Assembly (NCBI GenBank): GCA_945889325.1 | Contig: CAMDBH010000035.1 | Location: 1-33,893 of the forward strand | Direction: 5' to 3' | Source of the DNA: Klebsiella pneumoniae | GTDB taxonomy: Bacteria; Myxococcota_A; UBA9042 | Length of the DNA stretch: 33,893 nucleotides | Part shown: piece by piece, positions 16,319 through 23,393 of the stretch | Layout: each line of letters starts with the position of its first letter | Numbering within the stretch: the first letter of the stretch is position 1 | The notes under the pieces: generated by a model | Seen by the model: the letters and a program-made list of their open reading frames with translations, nothing else | Databases searched by the model: none | Told to the model about the DNA's origin: nothing | Position numbers and translations under genes: made by a program

Positions 16319-17315
16319 GCGCCCCCAACCGATCGTCGTGCGGCGCATTCTGGCCGCGAATCTGTTTGAGGACGCGACGAATGCCATCGTAATCAGGATC
16401 TTGGGCGGCGATCCAGCCGGTCATGCCTTCGGTATGGCTCAAGACGGCGCGACCGACGCGGGTGGATGTGTTTAAGCCTTGAAAAGCCCACGCCAATTTT
16501 TGCGCGCCGCTGCGCGGCAGGTCGGCGCGGGCGCACAGCGCGTCGTACGGTATACGCCCCGCGTGGTGCAAAATGCGTACGCTGGCGAGGTCGGGCACGC
16601 CGGCCCACGTCTCACGCGACAGCGTCAGCACGCCCGACGAGATCGCCGCCGCGTCCACTTGACCAGCCATCACCGCGTGCAGCGCCTTGATGTGGCTGCC
16701 GAGAAATTTAGTGTGAATATCAAGACCTGGCGCCATACCCGCCTGACGCAACGCGGCCAGCGGAAAAAGGTAGCCTGCTGTCGACATCTCATCAACCAGC
16801 GCAATTGTGCGGCCTTTTAGATCTCGCAACGTTTCTGCCTTGTCGTCGCTGCGCACCACGATGTACGACGCGTAATCGATCGCGCCCAGCGTCAATGTGC
16901 GGGCAAGCAAATGAATTCCTGGATCTTTTTCACGGGCGAGCACGTAGGACAACGGTGAAAACAGCGCGATGTCGACGCGTTTGGCCACCATGTCGTCCAC
17001 GAGGCTGCCATAACTGGCCGCGACGCTGACATCGATTGGTAATCCAAGGACTTGGGTGAGATGGGCCGCCAGCGGTTGCAGTTGCTTGGCCAACTCCTCG
17101 CGGCCGTTAAACGGCGTGACGTACAGACTCAGCTTGGTCACACCGCCAGGCAAGTCCGCAGGCAGCAAGCGCAAATCGACGCCGTTGGGGGGCAGCACCG
17201 CCGCGTGCTGGCTGGCCGGCATCACGCCTTCTTGGGGTTTCTGCGCACAACTGGTCGTGAACATGACTGAACATGCGATCGACAGCGGCAAAAACAGACC
17301 CAAGCAGCGTGGCAT
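16308..17315 (-). CDS. PhnD-type phosphate/phosphonate-like substrate-binding lipoprotein
   Basis: 335 residues. Lipoprotein signal with lipobox TTSC (Cys23), then a type II periplasmic-binding fold of the PhnD family (phosphate/phosphite/phosphonate binding): LYVTPFNGREELAKQLQPLAAHLTQVLGLPIDVSVAASYGSLVDDMVAKRVDIALFSP, then SYIVVRSD, DLKGRTIALVDEMSTAGYLFP and GQVDAAAISS are typical segments. No ABC permease or ATPase gene is nearby. Instead the gene overlaps a membrane diguanylate cyclase by 11 nt, so it probably serves as a ligand sensor rather than a transporter part. Start at ATG 17315, which gives the signal peptide directly. Confidence 0.88.
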   Translation of the reverse strand: MPRCLGLFLPLSIACSVMFTTSCAQKPQEGVMPASQHAAVLPPNGVDLRLLPADLPGGVTKLSLYVTPFNGREELAKQLQPLAAHLTQVLGLPIDVSVAASYGSLVDDMVAKRVDIALFSPLSYVLAREKDPGIHLLARTLTLGAIDYASYIVVRSDDKAETLRDLKGRTIALVDEMSTAGYLFPLAALRQAGMAPGLDIHTKFLGSHIKALHAVMAGQVDAAAISSGVLTLSRETWAGVPDLASVRILHHAGRIPYDALCARADLPRSGAQKLAWAFQGLNTSTRVGRAVLSHTEGMTGWIAAQDPDYDGIRRVLKQIRGQNAPHDDRLGAHDQ

Positions 17316-17395
17316 CGTTCATCACAGCGCCAGCGGTTTGGGAAGGTGCGTGGCGAAAAGCAGCGTCGCATTCATGGCAGCAACGGTCAAGGCAG

Positions 17396-17424
17396 TAGAC
17401 TTTCCGCGGTCCGCCGATTACGCT
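17396..17424 (+). promoter_or_regulatory. Promoter of the Trp-rich protein/flavoprotein operon
   Basis: -35 TAGACT (17396-17401), 17-bp spacer, -10 TACGCT (17419-17424), 24 nt before the ATG at 17448, which has GGAGG six bases upstream. Confidence 0.5.
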
Positions 17425-17447
17425 TTGGCAGATTTTGGAGGTGAGAA

Positions 17448-17651
17448 ATGGGCGAAGTTATGATTCCACAAAAGAAAGAGGCCACCAAGCGCGGTTGGAT
17501 GGCCGTGGGCGGTTGGGGCTTCACCGGCTGGATGGCCGAGCGCTGGTTCACCGGCGGGACCTTTTTTCTTGTGCTGCTGGGTCTGGGTGCCGCCGTAGTG
17601 CTGACTTGGCGCTGGTTTACGTGGCGGGCGAAATGGGGGATGCGCTTCTAA
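17448..17651 (+). CDS. Small Trp-rich membrane protein
   Basis: 67 residues with eight Trp. A soluble basic head (IPQKKEATKRG) is followed by GW-rich segments and one clear TM helix (about residues 38-57, TFFLVLLGLGAAVVL), then a short basic tail. A strong ribosome site (GGAGG, six bases upstream) and a good promoter support it as real. Its TAA overlaps the flavoprotein ATG as TAATG, so the pair is translationally coupled. I do not recognise a family; a membrane partner or anchor for the flavoprotein is a guess from the operon. Confidence 0.72.
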   Translation: MGEVMIPQKKEATKRGWMAVGGWGFTGWMAERWFTGGTFFLVLLGLGAAVVLTWRWFTWRAKWGMRF

Positions 17652-18241
17652 TGAACGCAGATCAGCGCCCTGCGGGTAGAGCGGGCCAAATTCGCATCGT
17701 CGGCATCGGCGGCGCTTTGGAACCGCGTTCGAACAGCCTCGATGCGCTCAAACACGCCTTGGATGCGTGCGGGCGCGCGGGCGCCGCCGTGCAAATGCTC
17801 GATATCCGTGAACTCGACCTGCCGCTTTACACTTGGGGCTTGACGCCGCCGCCCGCCGCGCTGCAGTTGAATGAGGCCGTGGCGCAAGCGCACGGCTTGC
17901 TTTGGTCAAGTCCGCTTTATCACGGCACTGTGAGCGGCGCTTTCAAAAACGCGATGGATTGGCTCGAATTGCTCGGTACGCATCAACCGCCTTATTTAAC
18001 GGACAAAGTCGTGGGCCTGATCTGCACGGCAGGTGGCACACATGGCCTGCAGGCGATTAACACGATGGAATTTATCGTGCGCGCGCTGCGCGGCTTGACG
18101 CTGCCGCTGGTCGTGCCGATCGACAACGCCAGCCAAGTGTTTGATGCGACGGGGCAAATTCTCAAGCCCGCTGTGGCAGAGCAACTAGATCGACTTGGCC
18201 GTGAGTTGGTGCGCACGGTGGAGCGCTTGCATCGTTTTTGA
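17651..18241 (+). CDS. NADPH-dependent FMN reductase-family flavoprotein
   Basis: 196 residues starting at the ATG of TAATG (17651), so coupled to the Trp-rich gene. Flavodoxin-like fold: IRIVGIGGALEPRSNSLDALKHAL with the phosphate-loop pattern, ELDLPLY, and GLLWSSPLYHGTVSGAFKNAMDWLE, the characteristic FMN-reductase segment (P-x-Y-x-(G/S)-x-(x)-(G/S)-(x)-KNAxDW). Expected to bind FMN and reduce flavin, quinone, azo dyes or metals with NAD(P)H in the cytoplasm. The N-terminal ~10 residues are variable. The physiological acceptor is unknown. Confidence 0.87.
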   Translation: MNADQRPAGRAGQIRIVGIGGALEPRSNSLDALKHALDACGRAGAAVQMLDIRELDLPLYTWGLTPPPAALQLNEAVAQAHGLLWSSPLYHGTVSGAFKNAMDWLELLGTHQPPYLTDKVVGLICTAGGTHGLQAINTMEFIVRALRGLTLPLVVPIDNASQVFDATGQILKPAVAEQLDRLGRELVRTVERLHRF

Positions 18242-18252
18242 GAGGCAAAACC

Positions 18253-20670
18253 TCACTGGACAGTAACCTTGCCTATCATGCCCATGCCGGCATGCGGCGA
18301 GCAGACGTAGTAGTAAACGCCCGCCGCCGGAAACGCGATCGTCTTAACCGCGCCAAAGCCCACTGAAAAACCGCCATTTTTCGGTGTGCTGCCCGACGCA
18401 TCCCAAGTTGCCTTGTCGACTTCAACCACGTTGTGGTTGCCGGGCGTCGTGAATTCAACGCTGTCGCCTGCGGCGATGGCTAGGTCGGCGGGCGTGAATT
18501 TGAAATCGCTCGCTACGACCTTGTAAGTCTTAGGCAACACCACGGCGGCGGCGCAAATCTTGGCGGCGCAATTCTTGCTGGCGCAATCGTTGTCGATCGC
18601 GCATTTGGCAAGCAAGGCACACGTCGCGCCGCAAGTGCCGCCGCAGTCGGTGTCCGTTTCATTGCCGTTCTTAAGTTTGTCATTACAAGCAGGTGCCTGG
18701 CATTTGCCCAACGTACAAACGCCGCTCACGCAGTCGGTGCCCAAGCCGCAGCCTTTGGTGTCGCCGCATTTCAACGGGCAACTGCCGCCGCAATCTACGT
18801 CGTTTTCATTGCCATTCTTGATCTTGTCGTCGCAAGTAGCCGCTGCAACACATTTGCCGCCCAAAGTGTTGGGAATGCCACCACTTGGGCATTCGTTGCC
18901 CGCGGTCACAGCGTCTTTGCCGGCCAACGCCACATGATTCATCATGCACATCAGGGTATTGCCTTCAACCGCGCTGCTGTCGGTGCCGACGGTCTGCTTG
19001 ACACACGTGGAATTGCAATCGCCCGGATTCTTGTACAACTCACTGACGCCGGTGCAGTTGCTCTGGGTCATATTGCAGTAATTCTCACAAGGTGTGCCGC
19101 AAGTGCTGCCTCCGAATTTTCCGGTGTGCGGGCAGTGCAGCGTGGCCGAAGCTGCGTCCTTGCCCGCAACGCCCGCGTGGTACGTGCGGCAGCCGACGCT
19201 GTTGCCTGATACGTCGCCGGTTTTGCCCAGCGGATATTTGCCCAAATTCTTGCAGAAATCTACGCATGCGGCCTTGCTGGCAAACTGGCTGTTGGGCCCG
19301 CTATCACCGCAGGATGCCTGAACTTTGTCGCACATGCCTTCGCAAGTGGGCGGAATCACGCCGCCGCACGCACCCGCGCTGCACACGTCGTTGTTGGTCG
19401 CGGGGTTCTTGTCGTCGCAGGGCGCCGTGTTGTTTTCATGTTTGCAGCCGCCGATCGGCGCACAACTGTCCGTGGTGCAAGGATTACCATCGTCACAGTT
19501 GTCAAGCGCTCCGGCGACACAAGCGCTGTCTTTGCAGGCGTCACCGCTGGTGCACGCATTGGCGTCGTCGCACGCACTGGCCGCCGCCGCGAGTTGGCAG
19601 CCCTCTTTGGGGCTGCAACTGTCGGCCGTGCAAACGTTGCCGTCGTCGCAGTTCTTGGCTTTGCCGGCCACGCAGGCGCCGAGCGCACAGACGTCCCCTT
19701 CCGTGCACAAGCTGCCGTCGTCGCATTTGGCCGCGTTGTTGGCGTGTTTGCAGCCTTTGGCCTTGTCGCAACTGTCGTCTGTGCAAGCGTTTTTGTCATC
19801 GCAATCGACCGGTGCGCCAACGCACTTTGCGGGTCCCGCAAAAGTGCTGCAGGCGTCCTTGGCCGTGCAAGCGTCAGCATCGTCACACGCCGTGCCGGTT
19901 AGCGCTGTGTTTGTGCAGCCTTTTTTGGCATCGCAGGCATCGCTCGTGCAGCCATTGCTGTCGTCGCAGTCCAGCGGCTTGCCGGCCCGGCACAAACCGT
20001 CCAAACAACTGTCGCCTTTGGTGCAGAGGTTGCCGTCATCGCAGTCGATCGTGTTGTTCTTGCCGGTACAACCAATTGCTTTATCACACAAATCGTCAGT
20101 GCACGGGTTCTTGTCGTCGCAAACTTTGGCGCCACCGCCGGCGCATTTGCCCGCTTTGCAGGCGTCCGCGATCGTGCAGCCGTCGCTGTCATCGCAAGGT
20201 GCCGTGTTGTTTTCATGCTTGCATCCCGCGACCTTATCGCAGGTGTCGGTGGTGCAGTCGTTGAGGTCGTCGCATTTCGCAGGCGTTACCGTGTACACGC
20301 AGCCGATCGCGGGATCGCAGCCGTCGACGGTGCAAACATCGCTGTCGTCGCACTTCTTGCTCGATTTGTCGCCAACGCATTGACCGTCTTTTCCGCATTT
20401 ATCCGCGGCGTTGCAGGCATTGCCGTCGTTGCACGGGCTGCCCTCGGCCTTAAGTCCGGCTTTGCAAACATTGGCAACGCAAGTCGCCTGACCACAAGGG
20501 CCAACGGACACACAGTCGCTATCGGCGGTGCATTCCGGCACGGCCACTTTGCCAAAAACGCCGCTTTGCGGATCTGGCGTCGTTTGCGTCTGGCAACCGA
20601 CCGCCAGCGCAATCAAGGTCAGAAAAGAGAATTGGCGTGTAAATTTGGGCATAAGCGAGCGCAAGGACAT
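18253..20670 (-). CDS. CTDC-repeat lipoprotein with C-terminal plastocyanin-like copper domain
   Basis: 805 residues, intact. Lipoprotein signal with lipobox AVGC (Cys26). About ten Cys/Asp units of the CDDxNxCTxDxC type follow (residues ~45-440), then a duplicated ~75-residue module (CxxxCxxxxxxC ... GCRTYH ... HCPH and a second copy), two NGNExDxDCGGxC units (~residues 620-690), and a cupredoxin domain from ~720 to the end. All four type 1 copper ligands are in plastocyanin spacing: His746, Cys790, His793, Met798, with the YxCSPHxGMGM loop. GGAG sits nine bases before ATG 20670, and a promoter lies at 20717-20746. Inferred role: an electron carrier or copper protein displayed outside the outer membrane. 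The neighbours do not explain its partner. Confidence 0.9.
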   Translation of the reverse strand: MSLRSLMPKFTRQFSFLTLIALAVGCQTQTTPDPQSGVFGKVAVPECTADSDCVSVGPCGQATCVANVCKAGLKAEGSPCNDGNACNAADKCGKDGQCVGDKSSKKCDDSDVCTVDGCDPAIGCVYTVTPAKCDDLNDCTTDTCDKVAGCKHENNTAPCDDSDGCTIADACKAGKCAGGGAKVCDDKNPCTDDLCDKAIGCTGKNNTIDCDDGNLCTKGDSCLDGLCRAGKPLDCDDSNGCTSDACDAKKGCTNTALTGTACDDADACTAKDACSTFAGPAKCVGAPVDCDDKNACTDDSCDKAKGCKHANNAAKCDDGSLCTEGDVCALGACVAGKAKNCDDGNVCTADSCSPKEGCQLAAAASACDDANACTSGDACKDSACVAGALDNCDDGNPCTTDSCAPIGGCKHENNTAPCDDKNPATNNDVCSAGACGGVIPPTCEGMCDKVQASCGDSGPNSQFASKAACVDFCKNLGKYPLGKTGDVSGNSVGCRTYHAGVAGKDAASATLHCPHTGKFGGSTCGTPCENYCNMTQSNCTGVSELYKNPGDCNSTCVKQTVGTDSSAVEGNTLMCMMNHVALAGKDAVTAGNECPSGGIPNTLGGKCVAAATCDDKIKNGNENDVDCGGSCPLKCGDTKGCGLGTDCVSGVCTLGKCQAPACNDKLKNGNETDTDCGGTCGATCALLAKCAIDNDCASKNCAAKICAAAVVLPKTYKVVASDFKFTPADLAIAAGDSVEFTTPGNHNVVEVDKATWDASGSTPKNGGFSVGFGAVKTIAFPAAGVYYYVCSPHAGMGMIGKVTVQ
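19420..20570 (-). repeat. Coding tandem repeats of the Cys/Asp CTDC type
   Basis: About ten diverged 38-42-residue units inside the copper-domain lipoprotein gene, alternating CDDKNxCTDDSCDKxxGC and CDDxDxCTxxDxC halves, same kind as in the giant lipoprotein at 11390-12410. Confidence 0.75.
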
Positions 20671-20716
20671 CGGCGGACTCCGGTAATTGCGCAGACCATG
20701 GCGGCGCGCGCGGCGG

Positions 20717-20746
20717 AGTTTAGACGAAACTTTTGCATTCGTCCAA
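20717..20746 (-). promoter_or_regulatory. Promoter of copper-domain lipoprotein gene
   Basis: Minus strand: -35 TTGGAC (20741-20746), 18-bp spacer, -10 TAAACT (20717-20722), about 45 nt before ATG 20670. Back to back with the sterol-desaturase promoter. Confidence 0.5.
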
Positions 20747-20769
20747 GGCCAACAAGCGGTTTTCGGCGC

Positions 20770-20798
20770 TTGTACGCCGACGCGGTGCCGATTACGCT
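20770..20798 (+). promoter_or_regulatory. Promoter of sterol desaturase-family gene
   Basis: -35 TTGTAC (20770-20775), 17-bp spacer, -10 TACGCT (20793-20798), 30 nt before ATG 20829. Divergent from the lipoprotein promoter at 20717-20746. Confidence 0.5.
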
Positions 20799-20828
20799 TT
20801 GAGCGCGCTGTCAGCGCGTTGGGGCACC

Positions 20829-22025
20829 ATGGACCAGAGTTACATCGCCTTGTCGATCCCCGTTTTCTTTGTGCTGATTATTGCTGAAATCGTCGTGTCT
20901 CGGCGCCGTGGCTTGACGGTCTATCGCACCGACGACGCCCTCATCGACCTGGCGTGTGGCATCGGTTCGCAGGCGTGGAATGCGCTTATCAAAGTCGGAT
21001 TAGCCTTTGGTTTTATTTATATTTTTGACAACTACCGCATCGCATCGCTGCCCAGCGACAGCGTCTGGACTTGGGTCGCGTCGTTTGTCCTGGTCGATTT
21101 TGCTTACTACTGGTGGCATCGATGGAGCCATGAAATCAATTGGTTATGGGCAGCGCACATCGTTCATCACCAAAGTGAGGACTACAATTTAGCCGTGGCC
21201 CTGCGCCAAGCGTGGTTTACGTCGATTACGGCTACGCCATTTTATTTGCCGCTGGCGTTGCTCGGTTTTCATCTAGGCGTGATTGCGACAACGATCACAT
21301 TTTCGACTTTGTATCAATTCTGGATCCATACACAGCTTATTGACCGCATGGGGCCGTTTGAACTGCTTTTTAACGCTCCGATGCACCACCGCGTCCACCA
21401 CGCCATCAATCCACAATACTTGGACAAGAATTACGCGGCGATCTTGATCGTGTGGGACCGCCTGTTCGGCACCTACATCGCGGAAAAGGAACCTGTGGTG
21501 TATGGCCTAGTTAAGCCGCTGCACAGCTTCAACCCCATTTGGGTCAATTTTCACCATTGGGTCGCGCTGTTTAAAATCGCCGGCCAGACCCAGCATTGGC
21601 GCGACAAGATCGCGATCTTTTGGCAACCTCCCTATTGGCTCCCTGCCGATCTGCCGCAATATCCGCCGCCGCCGGAAGTGACGCCCCAAACTTTTGTACG
21701 TTACAGCGTACCCGTTTCCGCCCCGCTGCGGCGCTACCTTCTCATGCAATTTCTGTTGGTTGCGGCAGCAGTGGCGTTGTTGATCTCCCGCGCCGACCAT
21801 TTGAGTTGGCCGCTGCGCTGCTCGCTGGCGCTGCTCATCTGGCTGTCGTTGTGGACGTGGGGCGGTTTGCTGGAAAGCAAGCCGTGGCGTATGTACGCGG
21901 AATCACTTCGCCTTGTGCTCGTGACGGTTGGCGTTGGCGTCTTTGTCAGCCCAGCTTGGGGTGCCGCGGCGGCTGTGCTTTGCCTGTCGCAGGGTTTATG
22001 GGTGCGCCAGGCGGTAAAAACATGA
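20829..22025 (+). CDS. Sterol desaturase/fatty acid hydroxylase-family protein, AGMO-like
   Basis: 398 residues, multi-pass membrane di-iron oxygenase. The His clusters are all present: HRWSH (HxxxH), HIVHHQSEDYN (HxxHH) and MHHRVHH (HxxHH), with further His in FHHWV. The N-terminal half matches the sterol desaturase/alkylglycerol monooxygenase branch; the C-terminal ~100 residues contain three or four extra hydrophobic segments. Known family chemistry: O2-dependent hydroxylation or desaturation of lipid chains or sterols, with iron at the cytosolic face. Start ATG 20829 (GGGG upstream); an earlier in-frame start at 20733 overlaps the opposite promoter region. Convergent with the PAS/GGDEF gene (4 bp apart). 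Lipid target unknown. Confidence 0.88.
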   Translation: MDQSYIALSIPVFFVLIIAEIVVSRRRGLTVYRTDDALIDLACGIGSQAWNALIKVGLAFGFIYIFDNYRIASLPSDSVWTWVASFVLVDFAYYWWHRWSHEINWLWAAHIVHHQSEDYNLAVALRQAWFTSITATPFYLPLALLGFHLGVIATTITFSTLYQFWIHTQLIDRMGPFELLFNAPMHHRVHHAINPQYLDKNYAAILIVWDRLFGTYIAEKEPVVYGLVKPLHSFNPIWVNFHHWVALFKIAGQTQHWRDKIAIFWQPPYWLPADLPQYPPPPEVTPQTFVRYSVPVSAPLRRYLLMQFLLVAAAVALLISRADHLSWPLRCSLALLIWLSLWTWGGLLESKPWRMYAESLRLVLVTVGVGVFVSPAWGAAAAVLCLSQGLWVRQAVKT

Positions 22026-22029
22026 AAGC

Positions 22030-22899
22030 TCACTTCGCAACTAGCGCCAACTTGCGCTCCACTTCTTTGAGCAAATTCAAGCTCGCTTGCAAAAAATTGG
22101 TTTGGCCAACGGCCAGCGCATAAGTCGTACTGGCGTGGTTCATCCCCAAAACCGAATTCGGCTGGCCGAGCAATTTGTGCAATGAAATCCCAATCCGCTG
22201 ACCGGCAATCTCTGCGCCCGCGGCATCGGTGTGGGTCAGCAGGACGTAAAAGCGCGAACCGCTGAAGCGAAAGCAAAAATCGCTCTGGCGTAAGCAGCTG
22301 ATAGTACAAGCAGTAGCTGCGCGCAGCGCATCGTCGCTCAGCGCCCCAGGCAGCAGATCGACGGCCAAAAGCGAAGTCTGGTAGCCGTAACGCTGGGCTC
22401 GGCGCAATTCGATCGGAACCAAAAAATCGAACTGCGCGCGGCTGAACATGCGCGTGACCGGATCGTGCATGTGCTCGTCACGGCCCTCGCCCATTGCGGC
22501 TGACAGCGCGCGCTCGGTGGTTTTTTGGCGCGTAGCATCTTCGACGATCGCAAGGCCCAAGACATCGCCAGTGGTGGTGGCGGCGACCTTGCGCAGGCGG
22601 ATACGGACGTCTTGGCCGCCTTGGCTGGACAACCGCCAATCCAAATCGACGTCCAGGCTGGCTTGTGCGTCGGCCATCGCCGCATAAAACGCACCGCCCA
22701 ACTCCGGCGTGCCGCCGCCTGCGATCACGCCGACGAAAAAATTCTGGCCGCGGCTGTCGGCCGGCAGGCGTTTGCGCAACGCCAGATCGACGGTGTTTTG
22801 CTCAAGCACTTGGCCAGTTTTGTCCAGCAAGTAAGCGGTGCCGGGCAGCGCCTGCAGCAGAGGGCGCAAACTTTCAATTTCATTTGGATGATCGGGCAT
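22030..22899 (-). CDS. PAS domain protein with degenerate GGDEF domain
   Basis: 289 residues, no TM segment, so cytoplasmic. Start ATG 22899 has AGGAG six bases upstream; the longer frame to 23070 would overlap the rhodanese promoter. The N-terminal ~110 residues form a PAS domain resembling photoactive-yellow-protein-like PAS (GQNFFVGVIAGGGTPELGGAF), but where PYP has the chromophore Cys of VAPCTDSPEF this protein has Gly, so no such light chromophore is expected. The rest (DPVTRMFSRAQF onward) is laid out like a GGDEF domain, yet the signature is FSGSRF instead of GGDEF and the metal-binding DxDxFK is DLLPG, so it should not synthesise c-di-GMP. A sensor or c-di-GMP-related binding role is inferred. 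Confidence 0.82.
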   Translation of the reverse strand: MPDHPNEIESLRPLLQALPGTAYLLDKTGQVLEQNTVDLALRKRLPADSRGQNFFVGVIAGGGTPELGGAFYAAMADAQASLDVDLDWRLSSQGGQDVRIRLRKVAATTTGDVLGLAIVEDATRQKTTERALSAAMGEGRDEHMHDPVTRMFSRAQFDFLVPIELRRAQRYGYQTSLLAVDLLPGALSDDALRAATACTISCLRQSDFCFRFSGSRFYVLLTHTDAAGAEIAGQRIGISLHKLLGQPNSVLGMNHASTTYALAVGQTNFLQASLNLLKEVERKLALVAK

Positions 22900-22960
22900 C
22901 TGCGTCTCCTGCGCCAAAAGCGCGGGCAATTGTTGCCATACGTTCTGGCAAACTTCAAGC

Positions 22961-22989
22961 GTGACGAACAAGTCAAAACCGGCTAGAAT
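22961..22989 (+). promoter_or_regulatory. Promoter of rhodanese gene
   Basis: -35 GTGACG (22961-22966), 17-bp spacer, -10 TAGAAT (22984-22989), 32 nt before the GTG start at 23022. Confidence 0.5.
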
Positions 22990-23021
22990 CGAGAAACATT
23001 GCGAATACAACGGGGGAAATT

Positions 23022-23393
23022 GTGCGTCATTCAGCAGAATTCGAGGTGCTAGTAGACGACGCCAAGTCACGGGTGCGGGAAATCAGCGTGGACCAAGTGG
23101 CGCAATTCATGCTCGATAACAAGGTATTTCGCCTGATCGATGTGCGCGAAGATGACGAATGGCGCGCTGCGCACGCCGCTGGCGCTGAGCATTTGGGGCG
23201 CGGCGTGCTAGAACGCGACATCGTTGGCCAAGTGCCCGACAAACAGGAACTGTTGGTGTTGTATTGCGGTGGCGGCTTTCGCTCTGCGCTCGCCGCGGAT
23301 AACGCCCAGAAGATGGGCTACACCAACGTGTTTTCACTCACCGGCGGCTGGAAAGCTTGGCTGCAACGCGGCCTGCCGACTGCGCCTACCTGA
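23022..23393 (+). CDS. Rhodanese-like sulfurtransferase
   Basis: 123 residues from a GTG start at 23022, with GGGGGAAA just upstream. Single rhodanese domain: LIDVREDDEWRAAHAAGAEHL, then the active-site loop YCGGGFRSA with catalytic Cys82, and LTGGWKAW at the end. Cytoplasmic, no signal peptide. Known chemistry: transfer of sulfane sulfur through a Cys persulfide; partners unknown. Its last 8 bp overlap the convergent MscS gene (23386-23393). The first ~15 residues (RHSAEFEVLVDDAKSRVREI) are a short extension seen in related small rhodaneses. Confidence 0.9.
   Translation: MRHSAEFEVLVDDAKSRVREISVDQVAQFMLDNKVFRLIDVREDDEWRAAHAAGAEHLGRGVLERDIVGQVPDKQELLVLYCGGGFRSALAADNAQKMGYTNVFSLTGGWKAWLQRGLPTAPT

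Noticed and set aside
19092-20383. Plus-strand frames of 390 and 352 codons opposite the copper-domain lipoprotein
   Set aside because: They are antisense images of the CTDC repeats (Cys/Arg-rich or Ser/Gln-rich), overlap each other in different frames, and have no ribosome site.
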